A DNA stretch of 43,701 bases from Hypsibius dujardini. Its lineage: Eukaryota > Tardigrada > Eutardigrada > Parachela > Hypsibiidae. The DNA is taken from assembly GCA_001579985.1 (NCBI GenBank), contig LRSR01013316.1:1-43701 (forward strand), written 5' to 3'. The position numbers and the translations under genes were made by a program. Position 1 is the first letter of the stretch. Every line of letters begins with the position of its first letter. Shown in pieces: positions 11,881-28,600 of this stretch. The notes beneath the pieces were generated by a model, which saw only the letters and a list, made by a program, of their open reading frames with translations, was not told the DNA's origin and ran no database searches.

Positions 11881-12190
11881 CAGCAAGCCTTATTGTCTCA
11901 GTCTACTAAGCTCTTCTCTATTTATGTGTCTGCCTGTCTATATCTCTGTGCCTCTTTCCATCTTGTCTTTCATCATTTGGTTAGCCCTTCTTTCATGACC
12001 CGTATGTGTGCCTCTCTCCGTCAGCGTGTTTACGTCCATCTTCCAGTCCCTCCATCTGTTTTTCTCACCTTCTCTCTATCTCTGCCCCCTTCCGCCTCTC
12101 GGCCAGGCTCTTCGGGTCTGCCTGTGTTACTTTCCGTTGGTTGCCCCTTTCCATTGTTTGCCGTTCGATCTGCCTTGCTTTCGACTAGAC
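11881..12190. repeat. Pyrimidine-rich degenerate TCTG/TCTC tract
   Basis: A plus-strand pyrimidine tract with recurring CTGTC, TCTG and CTCTCC units, like the decayed TGTC tracts elsewhere in the window. Cys/Leu/Ser-rich open frames in it arise from the repeat and are not genes. Confidence 0.5.
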
Positions 12191-12236
12191 ACGAAATCAA
12201 CCACAAAAACGACAATCACAATTCGTCTTCGGCACT

Positions 12237-12242
12237 TTATTT
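12237..12242 (-). terminator. Possible distal polyadenylation signal of DDX3 (minus strand)
   Basis: TTTATT on the plus strand gives AATAAA on the minus strand, about 2.2 kb downstream of the DDX3 stop. It is the clearest minus-strand signal I found past the proposed 3'-UTR intron. It may mark the transcript end, but nearer non-canonical signals cannot be excluded. Confidence 0.25.
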
Positions 12243-13261
12243 TGCGAAACTCAAGAATGACAGCGACTCGCTTTTTTGTCCACGACAAAGCTGGAAAAAG
12301 GAAGTTCCTTTTCCAGTCGCGTCTTTTTCTCAAAGCAAACATTATACTACTGCAATATAAGCTATAAATGACTGCTATTATTCCCGGATGAACAACAAAA
12401 AGGACGACGTACCAACCGATAAAGAAGTAGCAGCAGCAGAATGTTCCTTAGCTGCGCGCCACAAACAGGAGGAACACAAAAAAGGGGGAGAGGGAGAAGA
12501 GAGAACGCGTCATCACGCAGCCGTACAAATTAATCACACCGTTTGCTTTAGAACCACCATCAATGAGGCTCAATTAGTAGAGACATAACAAAACAGTGCA
12601 GCGCGCGTGTGTTTTGTGCTCAGCAGTGAGAAAATAAATTATATGCTTTTTTCCACTGACCGACACACACATCAAAAAAGAGAAAAAAATGCACTGGAAA
12701 TGTTTCCCGTCACCTCCTTCCTCCGCTCTCTTTCCGTCCACAGTTCGCGCTCCTTCCCATGGGGAGGGGAGGGAAAAGAGGGAACAGGACGAAAGAGAGA
12801 CGACCAGCAGACATATTTTCCGGGTGAAAGACGGACGGACACGTTGAGAGTCAACAAGGTGTGCACCACCACGAGAGACGTTGTCGTCGTGAGTGCCGAA
12901 AATTCCACCAGCGAATCCGCATTCTCCGGATAGAATAAATAACACCATCATCCGGTCTAATAGGAACACTTCCGGGGACCATTTGGTAAAATCACCACAC
13001 ACTATCACCACCGCCGCCGCGCAACAAGACAAAAACCGCCAGCGACACTCTCGAGGACGAAAAGTCCAAGACGACTTTTCCAAGCTCCTCCAGAAAAATG
13101 CGGCTTCCTCCCGTGGTGAGATGTGAGATGGTGCACTTCAGCAGCACCGCAACGAAAACGACACTTTGGCCCAGAAATGAGAGAGAATGCAGCAGCAGCA
13201 TATAACACGCACACACACCGTGGTGAAAGATCCAATCCATCCCGTCACACAAAAAATACAC
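12243..13261 (-). other. Probable distal 3' UTR of DDX3, no coding content recognised
   Basis: No family-like protein segment is seen on either strand. A plausible minus-strand splice acceptor (ttttttcggtgttatag) ends at 13262. If it is used, this stretch is the terminal 3'-UTR exon of the helicase transcript. Otherwise it is intergenic. The open frames here are short and low in complexity. Confidence 0.3.
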
Positions 13262-13810
13262 CTATAACACCGAAAAAAGCACATAAAACTATAATCATGC
13301 AGCAGGAAATATGAATTTTCATGTTCACAGTTAAATCAAGAAAATGAATGGCCACTGCGATCTGACTGTTTTATGGAGAGAAAACAGACAGTGATTTAAA
13401 TGGCCGCCTATAATCTTCCTCCCCGCAAAAAATCGCCACCCAAAATGGGATGGCAACAGCGACGGAAAGAATTTACGTATCTCAATTGAATAAGACAAGT
13501 AATAACTAGCAGGCCAAAAAAGTAAACAATTTTTCAAAATAGTTCAGTCGTCCAACGAGAACTGAAAAAATCGTTGATTCGGCCAATCAATTCAATCAAG
13601 CAAAGCAACACATGAAATCAAATGGAATGATGCAGCCGAAAAATCGAGAAAAATTAATGAGATCAATCAATCAATAGAACAAGTCATTAATAGTCGCCAA
13701 AACATTTTAAACAAATTCAAAAAAACAAATTCAAAAAAACAAATTCAAAAAAAGCAAATTCAATTCAGTTTGCAAAAAGTTACAGTTTTCATGACATCGG
13801 TGAGGCTTAC
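13262..13810 (-). other. Candidate 3'-UTR intron of DDX3
   Basis: On the minus strand AAGCG|GTAAGC gives a consensus donor at 13810-13809, 650 bases past the stop codon. A pyrimidine-rich tract ending TTATAG gives an acceptor at 13263-13262. The snoRNA-like gene at 13342-13470 lies inside it, with its 3' end 79 bases from the acceptor. That matches the 60-79 base spacing of three other snoRNAs in coding introns of the same gene. Confidence 0.4.
13342..13470 (-). ncRNA. Box H/ACA snoRNA-like gene, family 1 copy 3 (degenerate ACA)
   Basis: Paralogue of the RNAs at 15738-15868 and 17888-18018. The 5' hairpin has an apical stem GCCATCC/GGGTGGC. The hinge box AGATTA (plus-strand 13411-13416) fits ANANNA. 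The 3' hairpin has upper stem CTGTCTGTTTT/AAAACAGTCAG with one mismatch, followed by the conserved 14-nt ATCGCAGTGGCCAT. The terminal box reads TCA instead of ACA, so this copy may be inactive or use a variant box. It would guide pseudouridylation from the nucleolus if active. Confidence 0.6.
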
Positions 13811-14462
13811 CGCTTAAAAGAGGGACCGGAAACCCAAGATCATTATTCCGCTAGCGGAGAGCACACCCGCAGACTTCTCTGGGGTATCCAACCAAAAAAA
13901 ACACGAGCAGCTCCCAGCAACAAAATAAAATATTCCACACAGATGGCGCGGCATGAAATAAATAACTTTGATGATGATGATAAAGATGAAGAGGAGCGGC
14001 TCGCACAGCGGAGAGAGATCCCATGTTCATTTCCAGTATAGGGGTGTACAGATAAATAAATGTAATGGTAATATTAGCAACAGACAGGAAAGAGAAAAAG
14101 AGATTTGAGTAGAAATGGTTGGTACGGCGAACAAACACGCGGGCGATTCATCCGAAAGCATCCCGAAATAAATAGTGTGCTGGGATTCCAGAAGAAAACA
14201 AGGGAGGAAAAGGACAGCGACGTCGTGGAAACGGAGCTCCCGGTGGATCGATAAACGTTGAAGACGCCGGAAAACGGATCCCACAATATTCTGCCCACTT
14301 CCAGTGAAGTAGTGAGTGTAAGAGAAGGAAAACGGGTAATAGGTGCGCGAAGACGTTTTTCGATGGCAGCAGCAGCAAACGGATCCAGTGAAGTAGGTGG
14401 GCGTAAAGTGAAATGACGGTTGAAGGAGTCCGTGCTGGGTTAGTCGGGGATGGCTCTTCCGT
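13811..14462 (-). other. DDX3 proximal 3' UTR
   Basis: About 650 bases between the helicase stop codon and the proposed 3'-UTR donor. A short motif, CCAGTGAAGTAG, occurs twice on the plus strand (around 14300 and 14385), each near an ACGGATCC string. This indicates a small internal duplication. No other structure was identified. Confidence 0.5.
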
Positions 14463-20358
<5,896 letters not shown>

Positions 20359-20377
20359 AATAATCACGCACGGTCAC

Positions 20378-21331
20378 CTGCGGGAGGAGGAAAACAAGGG
20401 TGTCTATTACACTGGCTGGAGCAGGAAGATCGTTAACGATTCCCCCGCTACCGTCCAAGAGTGATGATTATGCAAAAAGCCCCCGCGGCTATGTTTCGTG
20501 CGATGCTAAACGGAATATTACGTCTTGACCAAGCGGAATTCTGCGTTAGATCTGAGATACGGTAGAAAAAGAAAATGATTTAAAAGTAGATTCAGTGATT
20601 TTTTCAGCATGTCAACGGCTTCCACAAAAAATGCCTTTTTAACCAACAAGATCTCTACGAACCGGCGAATTCAGTTGCTAAACTAGTTGCATCAGATAAA
20701 ATGTACTTAAATGGAAAGATGACATCAAAAAAGTTTATCATGACTCATAGAGAAACATTTAGCAAGCGGATCTACTAATATGGAAAACTGGAAACACATT
20801 TTGCCCATCGACAATGATAAATATAGCTTTTAAAGACCGACTAGAGATAAATAAAAAGAATAGTAAGGGCGGTAACTATGAAAATTTGGCCAGACTAGCT
20901 CAGAGACGTCTCCAGCTTTGACGGTTTTGCGGCTGTATACTGCAGAAATCGATCGAAAATTCAAATTTACATGAAAAACTGGGACAGTTACAAATTCAAT
21001 CCCTGATCGATCTTAGCTATCATGAAAATATGATCTCACCAGTAGGGAAGCTTCGGAAGAATCGAACACTGCTATCGAAATCGGAGAACTCTTCCGAGGA
21101 GGAACCTCATTGCGAAATTTCAGTTTTTCACCCCCTCCCATACCTTTAGAAAACTGCTGGTTTGAAGAGGACACGACAATCCGACGAGAAAGAAGAAATA
21201 AAAAAACGGCAGTGATGTGATCCGGAAAAGAAGGAATTAACGGGGGGAAAAGCTGCAGAAGTACAAAAACATCAATAAAAAAATGGTTCCCCACAAATGA
21301 ATTGTCATTTCCGTCAGTTGGACAGTCTTAC
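20378..21331 (-). other. DDX3 leader intron
   Basis: On the minus strand the donor TCAAG|GTAAGA lies at 21331-21330, and the acceptor cctcctcccgcag ends at 20378. The 19-base remainder of the leader (20359-20377) precedes the ATG at 20358. The intron is AT-rich. I see no coding segment and no clear snoRNA in it. Confidence 0.6.
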
Positions 21332-21560
21332 CTTGAAAGACGAAAGATGAGATTTCGGGGAGGAAGAGAGACGATGAGAAGGAGAGTTTCGGGGGTAGAG
21401 TTTCTTGACAACCGTCAGAGGACCAGGTGCCGACTATATGCGCGACGAGAGGTCGATAAAAAAGATGAAGTGAGATGCTGCGTGAATGGTGAACCGTGAA
21501 TGAGGATTGAAGAGCCAGCGAAAGTGAAGCAGGCGACTGGTGCCACACGCACACACGAAT
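21332..21560 (-). promoter_or_regulatory. DDX3 first (non-coding) exon and start region
   Basis: A pyrimidine-rich minus-strand segment ends at the donor at 21332 and has no open frame continuous with the helicase. Its upstream limit is estimated from the composition change near 21560. The transcription start itself cannot be seen. Confidence 0.4.
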
Positions 21561-22111
21561 CGCGGTGACTCGACTCATGATGCCCTCCCACTACAGTTCG
21601 AGTCCGATGACTGCCCGGCACTTCCGCCCACCCCATACGGCACTAGCCTTGCCATAGAGTAGGACAGTTAATTTTAAATCAGTATCGGAGTAGGAGCAGG
21701 AATAGGACTCGAGGATGCCAGACATAGGTGAATGGACTTTGACCCCACCCCCTCCCATGCATGAAAAGCATGCCTTCCCCACGTGGTCAATTGGAACTTT
21801 TTTTGAAACAAATAATCATTTTTGCAAGATCATTTTAATTTTTAGGATCTTCAAAGGGGTTTTTTGACAGAAGAACGCTGGCAAAACCGCCAATCTCGTC
21901 GATTTTCAATTTGCAGATGGAATTCCACTCCAAGCCAATGCAAAACTAGGTCTTCCACATCCATAAACACCAATTCCACACTTCCAGAAGACTTTTGATT
22001 TGATTGACTGTTGTGGTCTCAGTTGCACACACCTGCACTGTGTTAGTTGTTTTTTTACTTTTTCTTCCCACAAAAATCGTATTTTTGTCGTCTCCACCGA
22101 GGAAATCGAGG
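21561..22111. promoter_or_regulatory. Shared upstream region of DDX3 (-) and EPS15-like (+)
   Basis: The two genes are head-to-head. Only about 550 bases separate the inferred DDX3 leader exon from the EPS15-like ATG. A possible plus-strand acceptor (ttttcaatttgcag) ends at 21916. The arrangement suggests a bidirectional promoter. No core promoter motif was identified. Confidence 0.35.
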
Positions 22112-24004
22112 ATGGCGGACCCATTCGGATCATCCGCGGACAACTTTAACAACTTCCAAAATCCCAATCAACAGCAGTCATTCGGCATGCAGCAGCCGAG
22201 AACGTCCTTCGACATGGGCTCTTCCTTCAACAGCAATCCCAACCTCGCCCTCGCCCCTGCCGGCCTCCCGCTGCTGGCCGTGTGGAGTGTCCCGCAGCCG
22301 GAGAAGGCCAAGGCGGATCAGCTGTTTGGGAATATCGATCAGGATCGCGACGGCCTGGTCAATGGGATGGAGTGTAAGCCGATGTTCCTGCAGTCGGGAT
22401 TGCAGCCAGGAGTTCTCGCGCAGATCTGGGCGCTCTGTGACATCCGCAAAAACGGAGTGTTGAACGCCGAGCAGTTTGCCCTGGCGGTGCATCTGATCCA
22501 GTTGAAGCTGCGGCAGGGCGTCGATCCGCCCGTTAGTTTGCCGCCGGACTTGGTGCCACCCTCGATGAGGTACGTGGTAGGCGGAGCTGATTGATTGGTA
22601 GATTGTTTTGGTTGATGATTTATACGAGTTTCGCTTAATTGATCGGTTGATAGGATAGTGCCTTTTGAGTTTTTCTTTCGGAGTGTTTTGTTTCATCTGA
22701 ATTACAGTTTATTTATATGACATAAATTTCATGTATGAGATCTAGTTCATTCTATTTTGAGGCTAGAAGAATATCCATTGACCAGAATATTAACTCAACA
22801 CGGGACTGTGACTGAAGTCTGTAGTTCACTTGATTGATTGATTGATTAATTAATTAGTTTTGGCGTGGTGAGCTGTTCGTCATTATGGAAATTGGAGGGT
22901 CTTTACGGTACGTGTCGGGAATTTCTCAGTAAAATTGGGCTGCATAAGTTGTGCTTTGCCTAGGATGTACGTCACACAATTTCCAGTGCCCAGTGCATTA
23001 CTGCAGCAACCGGAGTTGGTGGACGACGACGAGGGCGGGGATGAAGGTCTGAAAAAGGAACTGCAAGATCTAGAGGAGGAAATTGCCGGTATTCGACGAG
23101 ACAAAGCCCAGATCGTTCAGGACGTAGAAGGCCGGAAGGCCGAAATGCAGGTTGGTCCGTAATAACTTGCTTGGTTCTTTGATTCCCATCCTTCAGGGGT
23201 ACTGCCTAACATATCGCTTGGAGTATCGTTTTTCACTAATTTTAATGCGTTTATCGTTGGGATTCTTCTCTTTCTCATGCGTTTGTTGTCTGACTGCCTG
23301 TTTGTCTGTCCGTTTGTTGCTTGCCTATCTGACTGTCTATTTGTCTGACTGTCTATTTGTCTGTCTGTCTGAGTGTCTGTCTTCAAGCTTGTCTGTCTAT
23401 CTGAGTGGCTATCTGAGTGACTGTCTGTTTGTCTGTCTGTCTGCCTGTGTCTTTGCTTAAGTCCTCACTGTTCTTTCATTGTCTGGTTCTTTTTCACAGA
23501 TGCGCCAAACTGAACTGCAAAACCTAGCCAAAGAACTGGACGCCCTTCAAGCGGCAGCCAAACAACTGGACACCCAACGCGGCGAGGCGCAGAAACGATT
23601 GGACGACTTGGACGGGCAAAAGGGTCGTCTGCAGACATCGGTGACCTCGCTGACGCAGGAAATTGAAAGGGAACGGGAGCGAACCAAAGAACTGAAAGCT
23701 GAACTTGAGCGGCGGCAGATGGGACAGAAAGAGCAGGACGAGGAGGTGACTCGCAAGAAGCGGGAATTGCAGAAACTGAAGCAAGATGAGGCGGCCATGC
23801 AACAAAAGTTGGACCAGCAGAAGAACCATCTGCTGGCGTTGGAACGTTGTATCACCGACGGAGATGTTAAGATATCGCAGCTGGAGGGGCATGTATCCAA
23901 AGTGGAGGAGCTGAATCAGACACTGAAAGTAAGAGAGTGAAAATAATGTTAAAGCCATGTAGGTTGGCGGGCATTAGGTCGGCAGACTCAGATTGGCAGA
24001 CAGA

Positions 24005-24089
<85 letters not shown>

Positions 24090-25154
24090 AACAGAAAAAC
24101 AGAAAAGTTGATGTAGATGCAGACAACCAGGCAAAACTTATTTCATTTTATTTTAACTTTATTTTTATTGACTGGCTGTGAATTTTCCCTGTAGGAAGCC
24201 ATCGGACAGTTCGATGCGGCGTTAGCATCCAACGATGTTGCCTCCATTAATCCTACATACCTCCAAAAGTCAGTAGTGGAGTTAACTTTCAATGCCTCTC
24301 ACGTCAACCTCGACCCCATCACTCCGATTGCCCTCGCTCAGCAACAGCAACAGCATCACTTCCCCGACCCGGCCGCTCATTCCTTTGACGATCCATTCCA
24401 AGGTGAAGACCCATTTGCAAAGGCCGGATCGGGCTTCGGCGGAGCCGCGGCAGCAGAGGACCCTTGGGGCGCCTCGCCGTTCGGCGCATCCACATCCGAC
24501 TCCTTCGGTGCATTCGGTGGGGGATTCGGTCAACAAGGCCCGGAATCACCTCTTCCAGCGCTTCCACCAAAGAAGACGCAGCAATCGCCCGGGCCAGCTA
24601 CAGGTTAGCATATATTTTATGTACTGAGCATATAAATTGACTTAATTCTCTTTTTGGTTAACCCGAGAAAATGCTTTTTATCTTATATAATATCCGAGAT
24701 GTTTCTGTTTCCGTCCAATAATTTCCCTTGAAACTAAACATATTTTATATATTTAAGGAATAATATAAAGAATAATTTGTTATGTACGATATTAAAATAT
24801 TTTGAAAACAACTGTAGTTGTATTTATAATTTGCAATTTTGAATCAGCCTCGCAAACAAGGAATGTGAATGTATCTTAAATTACATTAAATTCCAAACTA
24901 TTGCAGGTGCGACGAGAAATCCGCCTCCTCGACCAGCGCCACCCAAGGCCGCGGGGAAGAGTGCCTCGTCAGGCAAGCGAGAGCAGGCCGCACCGGCACG
25001 GGACGCCTTCGAGGGGGACCCTTGGGGTTCCGGAGGCGGGAGTGGTGGGGTGATTGATGGAACAACTGGGAATGTGGGCTATAATTTTCCGGCGTTTGAG
25101 CAGCCAGCACCGGCAAATTTCGCCACCGACTTTGACGATTTTGCCAAATTTTAG
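22112..25154 (+). CDS. EPS15-like endocytic adaptor with one EH domain (576 aa, 5 exons)
   Basis: Clathrin-pit scaffold of the EPS15/EHS-1 family. It binds NPF ligands through EH domains and AP-2 through DPF/DPW motifs. Exons are 22112-22569, 22964-23150, 23500-23928, 24195-24603 and 24907-25154; total 577 codons. Residues about 57-150 form an EH domain like the third EH of EPS15 (LLAVWSVP, IWALCD, QFALA). Its EF-hand loop D76-E87 is intact, with Asp at 76, 78 and 80. A long charged coiled coil spans about 170-360, followed by a tail with DPF, DPF, DPW and DPW and Pro/Gly-rich sequence. The protein ends DFDDFAKF. EPS15 of vertebrates and flies has three EH domains; only one is present, and no ubiquitin-interacting motif is recognised. 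No EH exon is visible upstream, so the start at 22112 is preferred. Confidence 0.88.
23280..23460. repeat. (TGTC)n-type degenerate tract, EPS15-like intron 2
   Basis: TGTCTG/TGTCTA units with interspersed TGCC and TTTG variants fill the second half of the intron, just before the acceptor at 23499. The Cys/Leu/Ser open frame here is a by-product. Confidence 0.8.
24006..24090. repeat. Pure (GACA)n microsatellite, EPS15-like intron 3
   Basis: About 19 uninterrupted GACA units are followed by decayed GACA/AACA units. This is the purest copy in the window, so it is likely the youngest and most length-variable. Confidence 0.95.
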
Positions 25155-25186
25155 CTGTTTGTCCGCAGAAGCATTTTCAGTTCGAT

Positions 25187-25197
25187 TTTTGTTATTA
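25187..25197 (+). terminator. ATTAAA polyadenylation signal of the EPS15-like gene
   Basis: ATTAAA occurs about 40 bases after the TAG at 25152-25154, in a T-rich context. It is the nearest common variant signal. Confidence 0.45.
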
Positions 25198-25335
25198 AAA
25201 CTAGCTTCCGTTCGTCTGTTCTAACCGTATATTGTATATTGAATAGATTTTAGCTGTTTTATTCCAAGTACGTTTATTCCGCTGATAATGAAGATAACGT
25301 GGGTTCAAACTCGAAGGATTAGGAATGACGAAAGG

Positions 25336-25403
25336 CAGACAGACAGGGAGAGAGAAAGGGACAGACAGACAAACAGAGACAGACAGACAGGGAGAGAGAA
25401 AGG

Positions 25404-25460
<57 letters not shown>

Positions 25461-25575
25461 GCAATCGTACAAACAGACAGGCAATTTAATAAACAGATAG
25501 ATAGACAAACAGGCAGACAAACATGGACACAGGCAAGCAGTTAGATAGACAGACAGACAGTCGCACAGACTAATA
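25336..25575. repeat. (GACA)n tract between EPS15-like and kinase genes
   Basis: A compound GACA tract with a duplicated unit (acagacagggagagagaaaggg occurs twice), a pure GACA core near 25405-25450 and a decaying flank. It is intergenic. Confidence 0.85.
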
Positions 25576-25983
25576 GTAAAATAGACTAAAACAGGCAAGT
25601 GGGGCAAAAATAGATTTGAAGTCATTCTCACCTCTCGCCCTCATTTGGTCGCACTTTGCCTGATATCTCTAATCAGTTTCAATTTAAAATGGGTTTTATC
25701 TCACGATTGGAATTCCCGGATATCGGGATTTCTTTTCATTCACAGATCGTTACGACATTACGCAGGCAGGCGCCGATGAGTAAACAAATCACTACCTGCG
25801 TAAGAAGCACGCTCTAGCTTTTCAAATAAAACTTCTCTCTTCTCCTGATTAAGAGTCAACAGTCAATACCGCAATGTTTTCAGGGAGTTCGTTCCGGTGG
25901 TCGTGAGATACACGTTTGTTCTACAGTTCCATTCACCTCTCGTTATTCCTTGACTGCTTCAAAATATTTTGGAGATATGAAAA
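25576..25983. promoter_or_regulatory. Upstream region / leader of the GCKIII kinase
   Basis: No coding content other than the tail of the tract upstream. A plausible leader acceptor (caatgttttcag) ends at 25884. The kinase ATG follows at 25984. Confidence 0.3.
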
Positions 25984-28325
25984 ATGTCGGCGAATTTGGA
26001 TCCCGCATTACTGTTCACTAAGCAGGATCGCATTGGAAAAGGTAGTTTTGGAAGTGTCTATAAAGGGATCGACAATAGGACCGGCAACGTCATCGCCATC
26101 AAAATAATTGACATAGGTACGTATTGACAATACAGTATTGAAGGTGAAATGACCAGACAGATAGGCAGGCACTGCCTAGCAGACAGCTAAGTAGACATGC
26201 AATCAGACAGGGAGACAGACCGACAGACAAGACAGGCAGACATACAGACATACAGTCAGATAGACAGACAGACAGACATACAGACATAGGCAGGTAAGCA
26301 GACAGACAAACACTCAGACACAACGACACGCAGACAGACAGATAGACAGACAACCCAGGGAGGTCGACAGAACATTCAGATTGACACACAAATAGAGAAG
26401 ACTCGTCAGCTGTTTGGTAAACCGATGAGCACGCATGATCATTTTATAATCGTTCACGTCTTCTGTTGAAAGATAATGGAGAAGACGACATTGATGACCT
26501 GCAACAAGAAATCACCGTTCTACGTCAGTGTTCCAGTCCGTACGTCACCAGGTACTATGGATCTTACCTCAAAGGTTCTGACATTTGGATCATTATGGAA
26601 TACCTCGCCGGAGGCTCCGCGCTTGACCTTCTCCAAGCCGGAACCATAGATGAAAACTACATCTGTATAATTGTGCGCGAAATACTAAAGGGTCTAGAGT
26701 ACCTTCACCGAGAAGACATTCTTCATCGAGATGTCAAAGCCGCAAACGTTCTACTCAGCGCGCAAGGGTTCGTATAACTGTCTATCCGACTGCTTGCTCT
26801 GTCTCCCTTGTCTGTCTCTCTGTTTGCCAGTTTGTTGTCTGTCTGTCTGTCTGTCTGTCAATCTGTCCGCCTGTCCGCTTGTCTGCTTGTCCGCCTGTTC
26901 ATTATGTGCCTACCTGAGTATCTGTCTGCCTGTTTCTCAATCTGTTTATCGGTTTGTTTATCTATCTCTCTTCTATTTCGCTTCTAATTATTCTGCAGGG
27001 ACGTCAAACTCGCAGATTTTGGCGTTGCTGGTCAATTGACTCATAATGAAAAAAAGCGACTCACTTTTGTCGGCACTCCGTTCTGGATGGCACCGGAGGT
27101 GATCAAGCAGGATTCCTACGACATGAAGGCCGACATCTGGAGTCTCGGTATCACCGCCATCGAACTGGCTAAAGGCGAGCCGCCCCTCTCCGACCTCGAC
27201 CCTATGCGTGTATTACTTCAAATCCCCAAAAATCCTCCACCACAACTTTTGGGAAACTTTTCGCCCCTTTTTAAGGCGTTTGTGGAGCTTTGTTTGAATA
27301 AGGTGCCGGAGGACAGACCGACGGCGAAGGAGCTATTGCGGCATCCGTTCTTACGGAAAGCTAAGAAGAATATCTGCCTGATGGATCTGATCGAGCGCTA
27401 CGAACGATGGCGAGCGGACGAAGCGAATCGTGATGAGGATTCTTCGAGTGAGGATGAACATGACTCGAAGGACAGAGATGAAGATGAGGATGACGGGTGG
27501 TTGTCGACGGTGCGAAGCAGTCGGCTGTCCGAACCTCCTACGGTGCGGTCCGTTGGAATCGAACCAAACGGAACGGTTCGGAACAATGTTCGAATTTTAA
27601 AACGAAATTCATCCAGTTCATCGTCGAAATCCGATGGAAAAGAACAGAACGGAACTGTTCGAATCAATGCCCGGAATTTGGAAGCTGGTTCCTCAAGTTC
27701 CATTTTAAATGCGAACCTAATGGAACGGAATGGAAATGCTCGGAACAGCGTTCCGAAGTCGGCAGACTTGTTCACGAGTTCATTCATAAACTCAGACCAG
27801 ATCGAACGGAACGAAACAGTTAAGAACAATGTTCGGAGTTCGGCAGATGGTTTCTCGAGCTCCGTCTCAAAGTTGCTACCGGATGCGAAAGAACAGAGCG
27901 CAAACGTTGGGAACAACGTTCGTATCTCGGAACGTGGTTCGTCGAAGGGGTCGTCGGACGGAACAGAAACCGTTCCGACGAAACGACAAGGACGGGGACC
28001 AGCCCCGCCACCACCAACACCACCACCAGCAGTGACGGTGGTACCCGCAATCATGGACCCACCGTCACCTCCGTTGAGTCGAACGAGTTCGGCGTGCCTG
28101 GCGAGGGTGATTCGCTTTACAACAGCTATTCAGGAATTGGACAAGCATCAACGGAACGATGTCACGGAAGCGGTTCGCATTGATCAGTTGAAGCGTTCGT
28201 TCGAGGCGGAGGAGCGGAAACGACCAGGCTGGACGGAAGCGTTCCTTCGGGAGCTCATGTTAAGGGTTGATCCGAATTTGAGCGGGGCAGAGTTGGATGC
28301 TGCTATTAGTCGTATTTCCGGTTGA
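25984..28325 (+). CDS. GCKIII-family Ste20 kinase, MST3/STK24-25-26 type (584 aa, 3 exons)
   Basis: Serine/threonine kinase of the GCKIII group, partner of CCM3/PDCD10 and the STRIPAK complex. Exons are 25984-26116, 26473-26767 and 26999-28325; total 585 codons. The N-terminal kinase domain spans about residues 11-265. Landmarks are GKGSFGSV (18-25), Lys40, Glu57, HRDVKAAN (129-136), DFG (149-151), activation-loop Thr165 in LTFVGTPFW, and APE (174-176). After the kinase comes an acidic Ser-rich stretch, then a long tail (about 300-460) of imperfect repeats of [13 protein letters not shown] and SSSS. This is followed by a Pro-rich segment and a C-terminal helical region (about 490-580) like the CCM3-binding dimerisation domain. 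At 584 residues it is about 150 longer than MST3, because of the repeat tail. Donor GTTCGT of exon 2 is weak. Confidence 0.94.
26145..26400. repeat. Degenerate (GACA)n tract, kinase intron 1
   Basis: Imperfect GACA/GATA/GCA units fill most of intron 26117-26472. Purine orientation is on the plus strand. Confidence 0.85.
26775..26960. repeat. Degenerate (TGTC)n tract, kinase intron 2
   Basis: TGTCTG units are in the opposite orientation to the tract in intron 1 of the same gene. They fill intron 26768-26998 up to the acceptor region. Confidence 0.85.
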
Positions 28326-28419
28326 TATGTGCATAAGCAAAAACGTGGAGTATTTATATTATTAATGACTACTAAATACTGACTGAGCACTATGCGCTGA
28401 CTGATTAAGACTAACTTGT

Positions 28420-28600
28420 CAGTCAGTTTAACCTGAGCATTACTCTGGATTACCCAGGATTAGTTAAATTAATTTACCCAATTCAGCTTTGGTTTAGTTT
28501 TTTTTTCACTGAAAGCTTTAGTAACTAAACGGTTAATAAAGTTTAAGTATCGTTTTAGTTTGGTTTTTAGTTCAGTTTAATTTACCCTCCCTTCGTTGTA
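28420..28600. repeat. AT-rich ACTAAA/TTTAGT repeat copy after the kinase gene
   Basis: The same phrase set as the copies near 830-1840 and 6895-7125. It ends in TTTAATTTACCCTCCC. An AATAAA at 28535-28540 falls inside it and may serve as the kinase polyadenylation signal, since it is the first AATAAA after the stop. Confidence 0.45.

Noticed and set aside
22605-22702. C/D-like boxes in EPS15-like intron 1 (TTGATGA and CTGA)
   Set aside because: No terminal stem, an imperfect C box and no relation to other RNA genes in the window.
24006-24090. Regular short repeat that could suggest a CRISPR array
   Set aside because: It is a pure tetranucleotide microsatellite without spacers, in an intron of a eukaryotic gene.
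25201-25631. Cys/Leu/Ser-rich open frames on the minus strand
   Set aside because: They are translations of the (GACA)n tract. The same peptide phrase appears wherever this repeat occurs.
27398-28054. A 218-codon minus-strand open frame
   Set aside because: It is antisense to the repeat tail of the GCKIII kinase, whose frame is fixed by the kinase domain.
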